Source: CAYMFD01 sp964389475 (GTDB lineage: Bacteria; Bacteroidota; Bacteroidia; Chitinophagales; Saprospiraceae). From it: a DNA stretch of 26,487 nt. The notes below the pieces were generated by a model. It was not told the origin of the DNA. It ran no database searches and saw nothing but the letters and a program-made list of their open reading frames with translations. The translations under genes were made by a program, and so were the position numbers. Below are positions 16,001 to 23,752 of the stretch, piece by piece (the first letter of the stretch is position 1; every line of letters starts with the position of its first letter). Where the stretch lies: the NCBI GenBank assembly GCA_964389475.1, contig CAYMFD010000044.1, forward strand, positions 1-26,487, given 5' to 3'.

Positions 16001-17161
16001 ATGCCCATCTATCATAAGCTCGGGAAGATCCCGCCCAAACGACACACTCAATTCGAGAAGCCTGATGGCTCCTTGTACTACGAGCAGCTATTTGGTACGA
16101 TCGGATTTGACGGTATGTCGTCGTTACTGTACCACACGCATAGGCCTACTCAGGTGAGTGCTGTCGGGCCTCCTGTAGATGTACGTCCTGAGATCAGTGA
16201 TGCGGTACATATCAAGTCACGTAAGCTGATCACTTTTGACGTGCCTGCGGCGGATGACTTCCTCGATAGTCGTACGCCACTGCTGGTCAATAGCGATGTC
16301 AATGTAGGTGTCGCTGCACCACGAAAGAGCCTAACGGCGTACTTCTACAAGAATGCGGATGCCGACGAAATGCTCTTTATCCATCGAGGTAGTGGTACGC
16401 TGCGAACGATGTTTGGCAATATAGCATTTGAGTATGGAGACTACCTCATCATACCGCGAGGCGTGATCTACCAGATTAGCTTTGATACGGAGGACAATCG
16501 GATCCTCTATGCCGAGTCGTTTCACCCCATTTATACACCTAAACGATATCGCAACTGGTTTGGCCAGCTGCTTGAGCATTCGCCATTTTGTGAGCGAGAC
16601 TACAAGCTACCTAGCGATCTGGAGACGCATGACAAGGTGGGCCAGTTTACGATGAAGATCCGTAAGCAGAACCACCTGCATACCCTTGTCTACGAGTCGC
16701 ATCCATTCGACGTAGTTGGGTGGGATGGTTATAACTTCCCGTACGGGTTTAGCATCCATAACTTTGAGCCTATCACGGGTAGGGTACACCAGCCACCACC
16801 CGTACATCAGACATTCGAGACATCGGCTTTTGTTATCTGTAGCTTTTGTCCACGTCTATACGACTACCACCCCAAGTCGATACCAGCGCCGTACAATCAT
16901 AGCAACATCGATAGTGACGAGGTGCTGTACTATGTAGATGGAGACTTTATGAGTCGTAACGACATAGGTCCTGGCTACATCAGCCTACATCCGGCGGGTA
17001 TCCCCCATGGTCCGCACCCCGGCGCCTACGAGCGGAGTATCGGGCAGACCGAGACCGAGGAGCTGGCAGTGATGATAGATACTTTCAAGCCACTTCAGGT
17101 CACGGTACAGGCAGCCGCCATAGATGACGGTAAGTACTACAAGAGTTGGCTAGACCACTGA
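16001..17161 (+). CDS. hmgA: Homogentisate 1,2-dioxygenase
   Basis: Fe(II) ring-cleaving dioxygenase that turns homogentisate into maleylacetoacetate in tyrosine and phenylalanine breakdown. The 386 residues have the cupin-like double domain: an N-terminal half with GYxFP-like signatures (FGTIGFDGMSS), LFIHRGSGTLRTMFG (125-139) and a C-terminal half with the metal site. Likely iron ligands are H300 (PAPYNHSN), D306 or E307 (DSDEV) and H336 (GIPHGPHPG). In mammalian enzymes the acid lies six residues after the first histidine, which is D306 here, so the acid may differ. The ATG at 16001 is used; an earlier in-frame TTG at 15962 would add 13 unlikely residues. A fumarylacetoacetase gene 1.6 kb away supports the pathway call. 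No 4-hydroxyphenylpyruvate dioxygenase is in this window. Confidence 0.9.
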   Translation: MPIYHKLGKIPPKRHTQFEKPDGSLYYEQLFGTIGFDGMSSLLYHTHRPTQVSAVGPPVDVRPEISDAVHIKSRKLITFDVPAADDFLDSRTPLLVNSDVNVGVAAPRKSLTAYFYKNADADEMLFIHRGSGTLRTMFGNIAFEYGDYLIIPRGVIYQISFDTEDNRILYAESFHPIYTPKRYRNWFGQLLEHSPFCERDYKLPSDLETHDKVGQFTMKIRKQNHLHTLVYESHPFDVVGWDGYNFPYGFSIHNFEPITGRVHQPPPVHQTFETSAFVICSFCPRLYDYHPKSIPAPYNHSNIDSDEVLYYVDGDFMSRNDIGPGYISLHPAGIPHGPHPGAYERSIGQTETEELAVMIDTFKPLQVTVQAAAIDDGKYYKSWLDH

Positions 17162-17166
17162 TATAT

Positions 17167-17730
17167 ATGTTAAGACTTTACGCCTTACTATTCCTATTTA
17201 GCACCTACTTTTTAGGACTCAGTGGTTGTCAGGATCCAGAAGTCATTGAGGAAGAGGTACGGCCCATCTGCGAGGACTTGACGGATGCTTCTCTACAGGC
17301 TATCACGGGTATACGTTTCTTTGACGAAAATGGCAGTCCGATCGGTCTTGCTGGTAATCCCAACGTGGATAATGATCGAGAGTTCCTAGCATACCCCAAC
17401 CCTTGTGGTCCTGTCCTGAATATAGGATTGCCCTCGCCCGCTACCTATCGAGTATTTATAATACCAGCTACTAAGGATACCGCTTGCGCTGACAGTGACT
17501 TCAGCGATGTTACATTTCTGTACAGCGAGCTGGCCCTACGTGATGCCGCTAGTCTTGAGATACAGGATGTAGACAGCAATATCCAGGTCAACATGAGTGG
17601 ACAGGCATCAGAATCTTATTATAAAATCATCTTCGTCAGCAATGAGGGTCAGCTGCTGATTGAGAATGTCTATTACAGTCGTGACCGACTACTAAACGAT
17701 GTATATCTAGAGCTGCTAGCTGCGTTTTAA
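17167..17730 (+). CDS. Predicted lipoprotein of unknown function
   Basis: A 187-residue protein with a lipoprotein signal: hydrophobic helix then LSGC with C21, so it should be anchored by lipid, probably at the outer membrane. The mature part is rich in Asp and Glu and includes FLAYPNPCGPVLNIGL (73-88), which resembles the YPNP start of type IX sorting domains, although here it sits mid-protein and may only be a beta-sandwich start. The rest has alternating short strands without a family I recognise. The first ATG (17167) lies 5 bases after hmgA, so it is probably translated from the hmgA transcript; an upstream TTG in frame overlaps hmgA and is unlikely. Why it should go with hmgA is unknown. 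Confidence 0.78.
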   Translation: MLRLYALLFLFSTYFLGLSGCQDPEVIEEEVRPICEDLTDASLQAITGIRFFDENGSPIGLAGNPNVDNDREFLAYPNPCGPVLNIGLPSPATYRVFIIPATKDTACADSDFSDVTFLYSELALRDAASLEIQDVDSNIQVNMSGQASESYYKIIFVSNEGQLLIENVYYSRDRLLNDVYLELLAAF

Positions 17731-17783
17731 TAGTACACAATCGCCTCAGTAGAACGCCAATCTCGACATAGTCTGTAAGAAAA

Positions 17784-18437
17784 CTAGCGGCCGCCTTTGA
17801 GTTCGTCTTGCAGTGTTTTAAGCTCCTCCCACTTGCCATTGCCCGCTAGTGCGGCTTGTTTCGGCCAGCTGCCTGGTTTGTGCATAGCGTATCTAGGTCC
17901 AGCGCTTTTCAGTATTTTCTCGAGTTTAGAGGTGCTAGCCTTAGCTAGTTTTTTGAAAGTGTCGATGCCGTTGTCCGCTAGTATAGACGCAATCTTTGGG
18001 CCTATGCCTTCGATTTTTTTCAGGTCGTCTTTCTTGGTCTTCTTCGCAGTCGCAGTAGGTCGCGCCTTTTTTACCGGGCTAGCCTTTTTAGCCGGTGCTT
18101 TTTTGCTTTTAGTCTTCTTTTTAGAGGGTAGCTTAGTCAGATCGATGACCCCATTTTGTATGCCTAAGAATGGCGAGTCCACGTAGTAGTCCGCCGCTTC
18201 GTCATTGAACCATCCTGTATCTACACATAGATACCGAAACTCGTAGCTTTTGCCATTTTCTAGCTTGAGGGTCTTATTGTAGCGATCGCCACTCTTTTCC
18301 ATGACACTGTGCTTGTCATTGGTATGCCAGTCGTTAAAGTCACCCAGCAGTAAGATCCCTGACGATTGCTGATTTTGAATGGTGAATGTAACATTGGAAT
18401 ATTTTCCAGTTTGCTTGCTACCTTTTGATATAGCCAT
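17784..18437 (-). CDS. Glycogen-binding-like domain joined to a helix-hairpin-helix domain by a Lys/Ala/Pro linker
   Basis: A 217-residue cytoplasmic protein with three parts. Residues about 11-100 look like an immunoglobulin-fold E-set domain of the AMPK/isoamylase (CBM48) type: VTFTIQN, LLLGDFNDWH (30-38), then YEFRYLCVDTGWFNDE. Residues 105-136 are a Lys/Ala/Pro-rich tail like those of histone H1-type proteins. Residues 138-217 hold a helix-hairpin-helix segment, LKKIEGIGPKIASILADNG (139-157), as in DNA-binding or DUF4332-like domains, plus a basic C terminus. I know no biochemical function for this combination. It might bind nucleic acid and sense a sugar polymer, but that is inference. 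The ATG at 18435-18437 follows a TTG-N20-TACCTTTG promoter. Confidence 0.8.
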   Translation of the reverse strand: MAISKGSKQTGKYSNVTFTIQNQQSSGILLLGDFNDWHTNDKHSVMEKSGDRYNKTLKLENGKSYEFRYLCVDTGWFNDEAADYYVDSPFLGIQNGVIDLTKLPSKKKTKSKKAPAKKASPVKKARPTATAKKTKKDDLKKIEGIGPKIASILADNGIDTFKKLAKASTSKLEKILKSAGPRYAMHKPGSWPKQAALAGNGKWEELKTLQDELKGGR

Positions 18438-18460
18438 GTTAAGTATATTTTATACGTAGA

Positions 18461-18491
18461 CAAAGGTATATGTATTAGTTCTTTGGTTCAA
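18461..18491 (-). promoter_or_regulatory. Bacteroidota-type promoter of the HhH-protein gene
   Basis: Minus-strand TTG (18491-18489), 20-base spacer, TACCTTTG (18468-18461). This fits the -33/-7 pair of the Bacteroidota sigma factor. The ATG at 18437 lies 23 bases further on, giving a leader of roughly 18 bases. Confidence 0.65.
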
Positions 18492-18693
18492 CTGTTCGTA
18501 TCGTATTTACCTGTCATATTGTGATCGCCGATGTGCTTTGTTGGATCTTAAGCAGAGGTATGCAAGTACCACCGTAAATGCTTGATTACTTGTAGCAGCG
18601 GTGTTTGCGGAACTTCAACGGACTAGAAGGACGCAGTACAGTAGGTAGACGGTATTTGTGGTCTCAATGCCTACTTGTACATATCAATCGTTG

Positions 18694-18701
18694 TAAGTTT
18701 G
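18694..18701 (+). promoter_or_regulatory. Possible -7 box for fumarylacetoacetase
   Basis: TAAGTTTG matches TAnnTTTG and ends 29 bases before the ATG at 18731. A TTG at 18675-18677 leaves a 16-base spacer, shorter than the other promoters here, so the -33 is doubtful. Confidence 0.45.
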
Positions 18702-18730
18702 TGGACCTTAACACCCAGTAACAACTCTAT

Positions 18731-19975
18731 ATGCAAAACACATTGAAGACTTGGGCGACAGTGCCTGTTGATAGTGACTTTACGATATACAACCTACCCA
18801 TAGGTGTTTTTCAAAAAGCTGGTCAAGAGCCACGCCTAGCTAGTATCATCGGAGATCACGTGATAGACATGGTCGTGGCAGCCGACCTGGGTGTTTTTGA
18901 TGCTATAGATTTTGATAAGCATGTATTGGCACGTGATACGGCAAATGATTACATAAGCCTTGGTAAGAAAGTGACCTCAGCTATACGACTGGCCCTGCAG
19001 ACTAGCCTATGCAGTGGTGGTAGCCCTTTGAGTGATAGCACAGCCTTAATTCCAGTGCAGGAGGTAAAGCTATTGCTGCCCGTATATGTCCGCGACTATA
19101 CTGATTTTTACAGCAGTATCGAACATGCGACCAATGTAGGTAAGATGTTTCGCGATCCGGAGAATGCCCTATTGCCTAACTGGCGCCACCTACCTGTAGG
19201 CTACCACGGTAGGGCCTCTAGTATCGTCGTGAGCGGTACCGATATCCACAGGCCTTGTGGTCAGACGCGACCTGTAGCGGATGCACCGCCAGTGTATGGC
19301 CCGTCGAAGCGTCTAGATTTTGAGTTAGAGATGGCCTTTGTCGTAGGGCAGGATACTCAGCTGGGTGATCGTATCGATGTCAATCAGGCGGAGGACTACA
19401 TCTTTGGCCTGTGTCTATTTAATGACTGGTCGGCAAGAGATATACAGAAGTGGGAGTACGTGCCGCTAGGACCATTTCTAGGCAAGAGTTTTGCCTCATC
19501 GGTATCGCCATGGATCGTACCACTAGAGGCCTTCGCAGACTATCGAGTAGATGCACCTGAACAAACGCCAGAGCCGCTGCCTTACCTGCAGAGTGGGAGC
19601 CGACGTAATATAGATATACAGCTAGCGGTAGATATCCGTACTAGCGATGACGTTGAGTCGAGAGTATCTACATCTAATTTTAAATATATGTACTGGTCTA
19701 TGGCTCAGCAACTCACCCACCATACAGTGAATGGCTGTAATGTCCATGTAGGTGATATGATGGCCAGTGGTACTATATCAGGTAAGGATGAAAGCAGCTA
19801 CGGTAGTATGCTAGAGATCAGCTGGGCTGGCAAGCGGCCAGTAACATTGGCAGACGGTACGCAGCGTTCGTTCATAGCAGATGGGGATACCGTCGTTATG
19901 CGTGGTCATGCAGGCTCGGGAGATCGCAGAGTTGGTTTCGGCGCTGTGGAGGCCAAGGTGCTTCCTGCTAAGTAG
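18731..19975 (+). CDS. fahA: Fumarylacetoacetase
   Basis: Hydrolyses fumarylacetoacetate to fumarate and acetoacetate, the last step of tyrosine breakdown. The 414 residues match the full-length family with its N-terminal beta-barrel and C-terminal FAH domain. The metal and catalytic residues are in place: D125 in RDYTDFYSSIEHATNVG, H132, E198 and E200 in DFELEMAF, D232 in NDWSARDIQKWEY, K240 and K252 in FLGKSF. The LPVGYHGRASSIVVSG stretch (154-169) is diagnostic. Works downstream of HmgA in the same pathway; an isomerase for maleylacetoacetate is not in this window. The ATG at 18731 has a TAAGTTTG box upstream. It converges on the propeller lipoprotein gene with only 12 bases between stops. 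Confidence 0.97.
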   Translation: MQNTLKTWATVPVDSDFTIYNLPIGVFQKAGQEPRLASIIGDHVIDMVVAADLGVFDAIDFDKHVLARDTANDYISLGKKVTSAIRLALQTSLCSGGSPLSDSTALIPVQEVKLLLPVYVRDYTDFYSSIEHATNVGKMFRDPENALLPNWRHLPVGYHGRASSIVVSGTDIHRPCGQTRPVADAPPVYGPSKRLDFELEMAFVVGQDTQLGDRIDVNQAEDYIFGLCLFNDWSARDIQKWEYVPLGPFLGKSFASSVSPWIVPLEAFADYRVDAPEQTPEPLPYLQSGSRRNIDIQLAVDIRTSDDVESRVSTSNFKYMYWSMAQQLTHHTVNGCNVHVGDMMASGTISGKDESSYGSMLEISWAGKRPVTLADGTQRSFIADGDTVVMRGHAGSGDRRVGFGAVEAKVLPAK

Positions 19976-19987
19976 TACAGCTCCTTC

Positions 19988-20905
19988 TTAAGGTCTATCC
20001 ACGGCTATCAATGCACCACCGTATGTCGTGAGGTAGAGCTTGTCATGCGAGATTGCTACATCACTAAAGTGGTAGGGTGTGTCCGTTGTATAGACCTGCC
20101 AGTTACTGCCGTCGGTACTAGTGATGATGGCGTCATCGCCCGCTATGGCAAAGTAGCCGTCACGATAGGCGATAGCCTCTAGCTGTGGTAGTTGAGACAG
20201 CGTGCCGTTAGTTTTATAGACGGACGTCCACGTCTCACCACAGTCGTTACTATTGATGACCTGACCACCTAGACCGACGGCATAGAGTCCCTCGTCCGCC
20301 ACAGCGATGTCGCTGTAAAAGTCAGCCGGCGTAGATTTGTATTGCCACCCAGTAGCATACTGCTTAAAGAGACCGCCGTAGCCACAGACGATACCGCCGC
20401 AGGCTGTGGACACACCTAGTAGCTCGTGCTCGAGGACAGTGTCAATGCTGGTGGAGAAGTCACTGCCTAGTGTGTAGATCTCCCATGTCCCAATATCATT
20501 AACACTTACTGCCAGGCCGTCTCCGCCATGGTCAAATGCAAAGTCGCGTATAGGTTTGAATATCGGTGATCGATCGATAGCGGTCGATTGTGAGTCAGTC
20601 AGCTCATACCAGTATCCGTCTATGCCTGTTGCGACCCAGGTACTGTCCTGCTCTTGTAAAGTAAAGAATCGCTTGGGACCTTCTTGCCCGCCAGTAGTAT
20701 TTCGGACGATGTAGCCGAACTCATAGGAGCGACCACCCACAGCTAGTACGGTACCATCACTGGTCACGGCCACAGCGTCTAGGGCCACATCGTCTAATGT
20801 GGACTGATGTAGTATATCGTGTGGAATTACCTCTTGGTCATCACCACATGCTATCATTGATAAGAGGATAAGGAGGTATACTCCATATCGAGACTGTGCG
20901 AGCAT
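19988..20905 (-). CDS. Lipoprotein with Ycf48/BNR-like beta-propeller repeats
   Basis: A 305-residue lipoprotein: SMIAC with C20 as lipidation site, then about seven loose repeats with VTSDGTVLAVGG, AVADEGLYAVGLGGQV and a clear BNR-like INSNDCGETWTS (about 225). The repeats alternate short strands and Gly turns, as in sialidase/Ycf48-type propellers. The family often acts as a scaffold or assembly factor outside the membrane; a specific role is not readable here. Its ATG (20905-20903) follows immediately after the TAG stop of the preceding gene (20908-20906) with no base between, so the two are probably translationally coupled and co-expressed. Confidence 0.8.
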   Translation of the reverse strand: MLAQSRYGVYLLILLSMIACGDDQEVIPHDILHQSTLDDVALDAVAVTSDGTVLAVGGRSYEFGYIVRNTTGGQEGPKRFFTLQEQDSTWVATGIDGYWYELTDSQSTAIDRSPIFKPIRDFAFDHGGDGLAVSVNDIGTWEIYTLGSDFSTSIDTVLEHELLGVSTACGGIVCGYGGLFKQYATGWQYKSTPADFYSDIAVADEGLYAVGLGGQVINSNDCGETWTSVYKTNGTLSQLPQLEAIAYRDGYFAIAGDDAIITSTDGSNWQVYTTDTPYHFSDVAISHDKLYLTTYGGALIAVDRP

Positions 20906-21382
20906 CTAGTTGCCTTGAGCCCGATGGTATTGGTGAAAGGTAGGGAAGGCGGCACTACCATAGTGTGCCACACCGGTAGAGACCTCTGACTTGCTGAGGT
21001 CGATGGCCAACTCTTCCTTTATATCTAGGAGCAGTTCTTTGACCGCTTCGTAGTCTATGTTCTTACTATTTGGCTTGGGAAAGAAGGTGATGTAGTCAAT
21101 CGTGCCATCAGGAGCCCAGAAGAAATTAATCCACATTTTCACACCATTGATATCAAGACCAGAAAGTTGTGCCTTCTCCTCGATTTGCTGTAGTACGCCT
21201 GTCCATTTGATATAGGCCTTGTCCATATCGTTGTTACAGGCGGTCAGTAACATAGTAGGATGGGTCGTTGCTATCTCGCTATATAACGACTCGTTCTCTC
21301 CCATCTGGAAGACTGTGGGGACGTCTTGTGCATAGACGTACATGCCTAGGAGGCACGACATTATCAAAGGGATTATTCTCAT
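20906..21382 (-). CDS. Exported protein of unknown function
   Basis: A 158-residue protein with a clean signal peptide (1-19, ending VYAQD) and no membrane helix after it, so secreted or periplasmic. The mature part holds INGVKMWINFFWAPDGTIDY (78-97) with a strand-turn pattern, then a Lys/Glu-rich helical stretch and AHYGSAAFPTF near the C terminus. I recall Bacteroidota proteins with this layout annotated only as hypothetical and assign no function. First gene of a pair with the propeller lipoprotein; the stop of this gene touches the ATG of the next. The ATG at 21382-21380 gives the complete signal peptide. Confidence 0.75.
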   Translation of the reverse strand: MRIIPLIMSCLLGMYVYAQDVPTVFQMGENESLYSEIATTHPTMLLTACNNDMDKAYIKWTGVLQQIEEKAQLSGLDINGVKMWINFFWAPDGTIDYITFFPKPNSKNIDYEAVKELLLDIKEELAIDLSKSEVSTGVAHYGSAAFPTFHQYHRAQGN

Positions 21383-21422
21383 GGTAGTATAAATATATAG
21401 AATACTTACATAGGATGCTAGG

Positions 21423-22898
21423 CTATCGTGGACTATAATTTGGACTTTCTTTGGTGATACTTATGTTATGTGGGTGAGATTCAAGCATTCCGCTATTAGT
21501 TATTTTGACAAACTTAGCAGCCTGCATGTCGGAGACTTTGGCAGCACCACAGTATCCCATCGATGCTCTTAGGCCGCCGAGGTATTGTACCATCACCTCA
21601 CTTACTGTGCCTTTGTAGGGTACCCGACCTTCTATACCCTCTGGTACTAACTTCTTGACATCGTCCTCTACATCTTGGAAGTACCTGTCTTTACTACCTA
21701 ACTCCATGGCACCGATACTACCCATACCACGATAGACCTTAAACTTTCGGCCCTGGTATATGATCGTCTCTCCTGGCGCCTCTTCCGTACCGGCAAAAAG
21801 CGATCCCGCCATGATCGTACTAGCCCCCGCTGCTAGGGCCTTGGCGATGTCGCCTGTGTAGCGAATACCACCATCACCGATGATGGGTATGCCTTTTTTA
21901 GCCGCCACGCTGGCAGCACTCATGATGGCATAAAGCTGTGGGACACCTACACCTGCTACGATCCGAGTTGTACATATACTTCCTGGCCCTACACCTACCT
22001 TGACAGCATTGACACCTGCATCGATAAGTGCCTCTGTACCACCTGCTGTGGCTACATTGCCGCCTACGATCTGCAGATAGGGATGGCGCTTTCGTAGTTC
22101 TTTGATAGTCTGCAAGACACCAGCGCTATGACCATGGGCAGTATCGACACATACAACATCTACACCTACCTCCACAAGGGCATCGACGCGATCCATCATA
22201 TCGCCACTCACACCCAGAGCACCACCTACGACTAGGCGGCCATGGTTATCCTTACTACTGCTCGGGTAGTTGACGATCTTCATTATATCCTTGTAGGTGA
22301 TGAGGCCTACAAGCCGGTTATCCTTGTCGGTAACTGGTAACTTCTCGATCTTGTACTCTTGGAGTATTTCTTTGGCCTGGTCTAGCGTGGTACCTTCTGG
22401 AGCAGTGATTAGCCCTTCGGTCGTCATGATCTCGCCTACACGCTTGTCATAGTGTTTCTCAAAGCGCAGGTCTCTATTGGTCAAGATTCCGATCAGTGTA
22501 CCATGTGTGTCGACGATCGGTATACCACCTATCTTGTGTCGACGCATGAGGGCTAGGGCATCTCGTACCTGGGCATCAGCCGTTAAGGTGACTGGATCTA
22601 GGATCATACCACTCTCAGAACGCTTGACCTGTCGCACCTGCTCTGCCTGTTGCTCGATGGGCATATTCTTATGTATGATGCCGATGCCGCCTTCTCTCGC
22701 CATCGCAATGGCCAGTTGGTATTCTGTAACGGTATCCATAGCCGCCGATACGATGGGGGCATTGAGGGATAGATCTGTTGTGAGCTGTGTGGATATATTG
22801 ACCTGCCGAGGCAGGATTTCTGAGTAAGCTGGAACGAGCAGGACGTCGTCGAAAGTAAGCGCCTCAGATAGGATTTTATTTGTCGGGAGTTTTTCCAT
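21423..22898 (-). CDS. guaB: Inosine-5'-monophosphate dehydrogenase
   Basis: NAD-dependent oxidation of IMP to XMP, the first committed step of guanine nucleotide synthesis. The 491-residue protein has the TIM barrel broken by a two-CBS regulatory module (about 95-215): the usual IMPDH layout. The catalytic cysteine is C309 in GPGSICTTR, the loop GGNVATAGGT (279-288) and flap residues AAGASTIMAGSLFAGT follow, and the C-terminal GLRASMGYCGA is typical. The start is the ATG at 22898; the annotated TTG at 22904 adds two residues only. A TTTG-N20-TACCTTTG promoter ends only 3 bases before the ATG, which would make the transcript leaderless. Divergent from tadA. Confidence 0.98.
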   Translation of the reverse strand: MEKLPTNKILSEALTFDDVLLVPAYSEILPRQVNISTQLTTDLSLNAPIVSAAMDTVTEYQLAIAMAREGGIGIIHKNMPIEQQAEQVRQVKRSESGMILDPVTLTADAQVRDALALMRRHKIGGIPIVDTHGTLIGILTNRDLRFEKHYDKRVGEIMTTEGLITAPEGTTLDQAKEILQEYKIEKLPVTDKDNRLVGLITYKDIMKIVNYPSSSKDNHGRLVVGGALGVSGDMMDRVDALVEVGVDVVCVDTAHGHSAGVLQTIKELRKRHPYLQIVGGNVATAGGTEALIDAGVNAVKVGVGPGSICTTRIVAGVGVPQLYAIMSAASVAAKKGIPIIGDGGIRYTGDIAKALAAGASTIMAGSLFAGTEEAPGETIIYQGRKFKVYRGMGSIGAMELGSKDRYFQDVEDDVKKLVPEGIEGRVPYKGTVSEVMVQYLGGLRASMGYCGAAKVSDMQAAKFVKITNSGMLESHPHNISITKESPNYSPR

Positions 22899-22901
22899 GC
22901 G

Positions 22902-22933
22902 CAAAGGTATGTTATTGAATATTAGATGTCAAA
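22902..22933 (-). promoter_or_regulatory. guaB: Bacteroidota-type promoter of guaB, overlapping the start codon
   Basis: Minus-strand TTTG (22933-22930), 20-base spacer, TACCTTTG (22909-22902). The box ends 3 bases before the ATG (22898), so transcription would start in or just after the start codon, giving a leaderless mRNA or pointing to a mis-set start. Confidence 0.6.
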
Positions 22934-22994
22934 GCCCATGTGAGATATTATGTAGATGGATGTGGCTAGGTGAGATAGGTTGTAGGTATTAAAT

Positions 22995-23011
22995 GTATTT
23001 GCTACAAATAC
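22995..23011. repeat. Perfect inverted repeat between guaB and tadA
   Basis: GTATTTG (22995-23001), CTA, CAAATAC (23005-23011): 7-bp perfect arms in the divergent promoter region, about 97 bases before guaB's ATG and 120 before tadA's. It has the size of a dimeric-repressor operator. No matching copy was noticed elsewhere in the window. Confidence 0.45.
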
Positions 23012-23130
23012 AAATAACTTTTTCCCACCATCTACAAACCTCCTATAACACAGGCTTTTTGGCTATCCTTTTCGTCATTTCCTATGCATTACACGTCGAC
23101 CATTTCTAGGGTGTCCACTATCTTCGCTGT

Positions 23131-23577
23131 ATGCTAGCGATCTACACAGATGATTATTTTATGAAGCAGGCGCTTATCGAGGCAGATAAGGCCTTGTCTG
23201 CCGGCGAGGTGCCGGTGGGTGCTGTCATCGTACTAGGTAAGCAGATCATAGCCCGTGCACATAACCAGACAGAGCTCCTCAATGATGTGACGGCACATGC
23301 CGAGGTCCTTGCCATCACGGCTGCCAGTAATGCTCTAGGTTCCAAGTACCTGCCCGACTGTACACTATACGTAACCCTAGAGCCATGTATCATGTGTGCA
23401 GGTGCTCTGGCATGGAGTCAAGTAGGCCGCGTCGTCTATGCTGCAAGTGACGATCGTCGCGGCTTTATGCGATATGGTAAGGAGTTATTACACCCAGCAA
23501 CTACCCTAGAGTTCGGTATCAAAGGAGGAGAGGCCAAGGAGCGGTTAGATGTCTTTTTTAATGGGTTAAGAGGGTAG
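23131..23577 (+). CDS. tadA: tRNA(Arg) adenosine-34 deaminase
   Basis: Zinc enzyme that deaminates A34 to inosine in the anticodon of tRNA-Arg(ACG), an essential step for reading CGN codons. The 148-residue protein has the deaminase motif HAE (H56, A57, E58) and PCxxC as PCIMCAGAL (C86, C89), which together hold the zinc and the proton shuttle. The N-terminal DDYFMKQAL stretch matches the family, supporting the ATG at 23131. Length is normal for TadA. The gene is single, divergent from guaB. Other cytidine/guanine deaminases share the HAE/PCxxC site, but the length and N terminus fit TadA best. Confidence 0.92.
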   Translation: MLAIYTDDYFMKQALIEADKALSAGEVPVGAVIVLGKQIIARAHNQTELLNDVTAHAEVLAITAASNALGSKYLPDCTLYVTLEPCIMCAGALAWSQVGRVVYAASDDRRGFMRYGKELLHPATTLEFGIKGGEAKERLDVFFNGLRG

Positions 23578-23696
23578 GGATGACATACTCATGTTTTCAT
23601 GTAGCTTTCACTAGTTTAGGCGATCATGCAAACGGTATTGTAGTTTTAGTTTTTGATTTTAGTAAAAAGAGGGGTTGCTGGTAGGTGACTTGATGA

Positions 23697-23707
23697 TTTT
23701 TTTTTTT
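23697..23707. repeat. Homopolymer of eleven T upstream of a secreted protein gene
   Basis: A run of 11 T about 45 bases before the ATG at 23753. It may vary in length by slippage and shift promoter spacing, though no promoter element was placed here. Confidence 0.6.
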
Positions 23708-23752
23708 GAAAGTCTTTGTTATTGCCTATATTACCTATCCTAAACCTAAGAT

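Noticed and set aside
17146..17166. TTG start of the lipoprotein overlapping hmgA
   Set aside because: The ATG at 17167 gives a clean lipoprotein signal; the TTG adds seven unlikely residues.
18470..18500. Possible tRNA T-arm (GGTTCAA)
   Set aside because: No matching acceptor or anticodon arms around it; the bases belong to the HhH promoter region.
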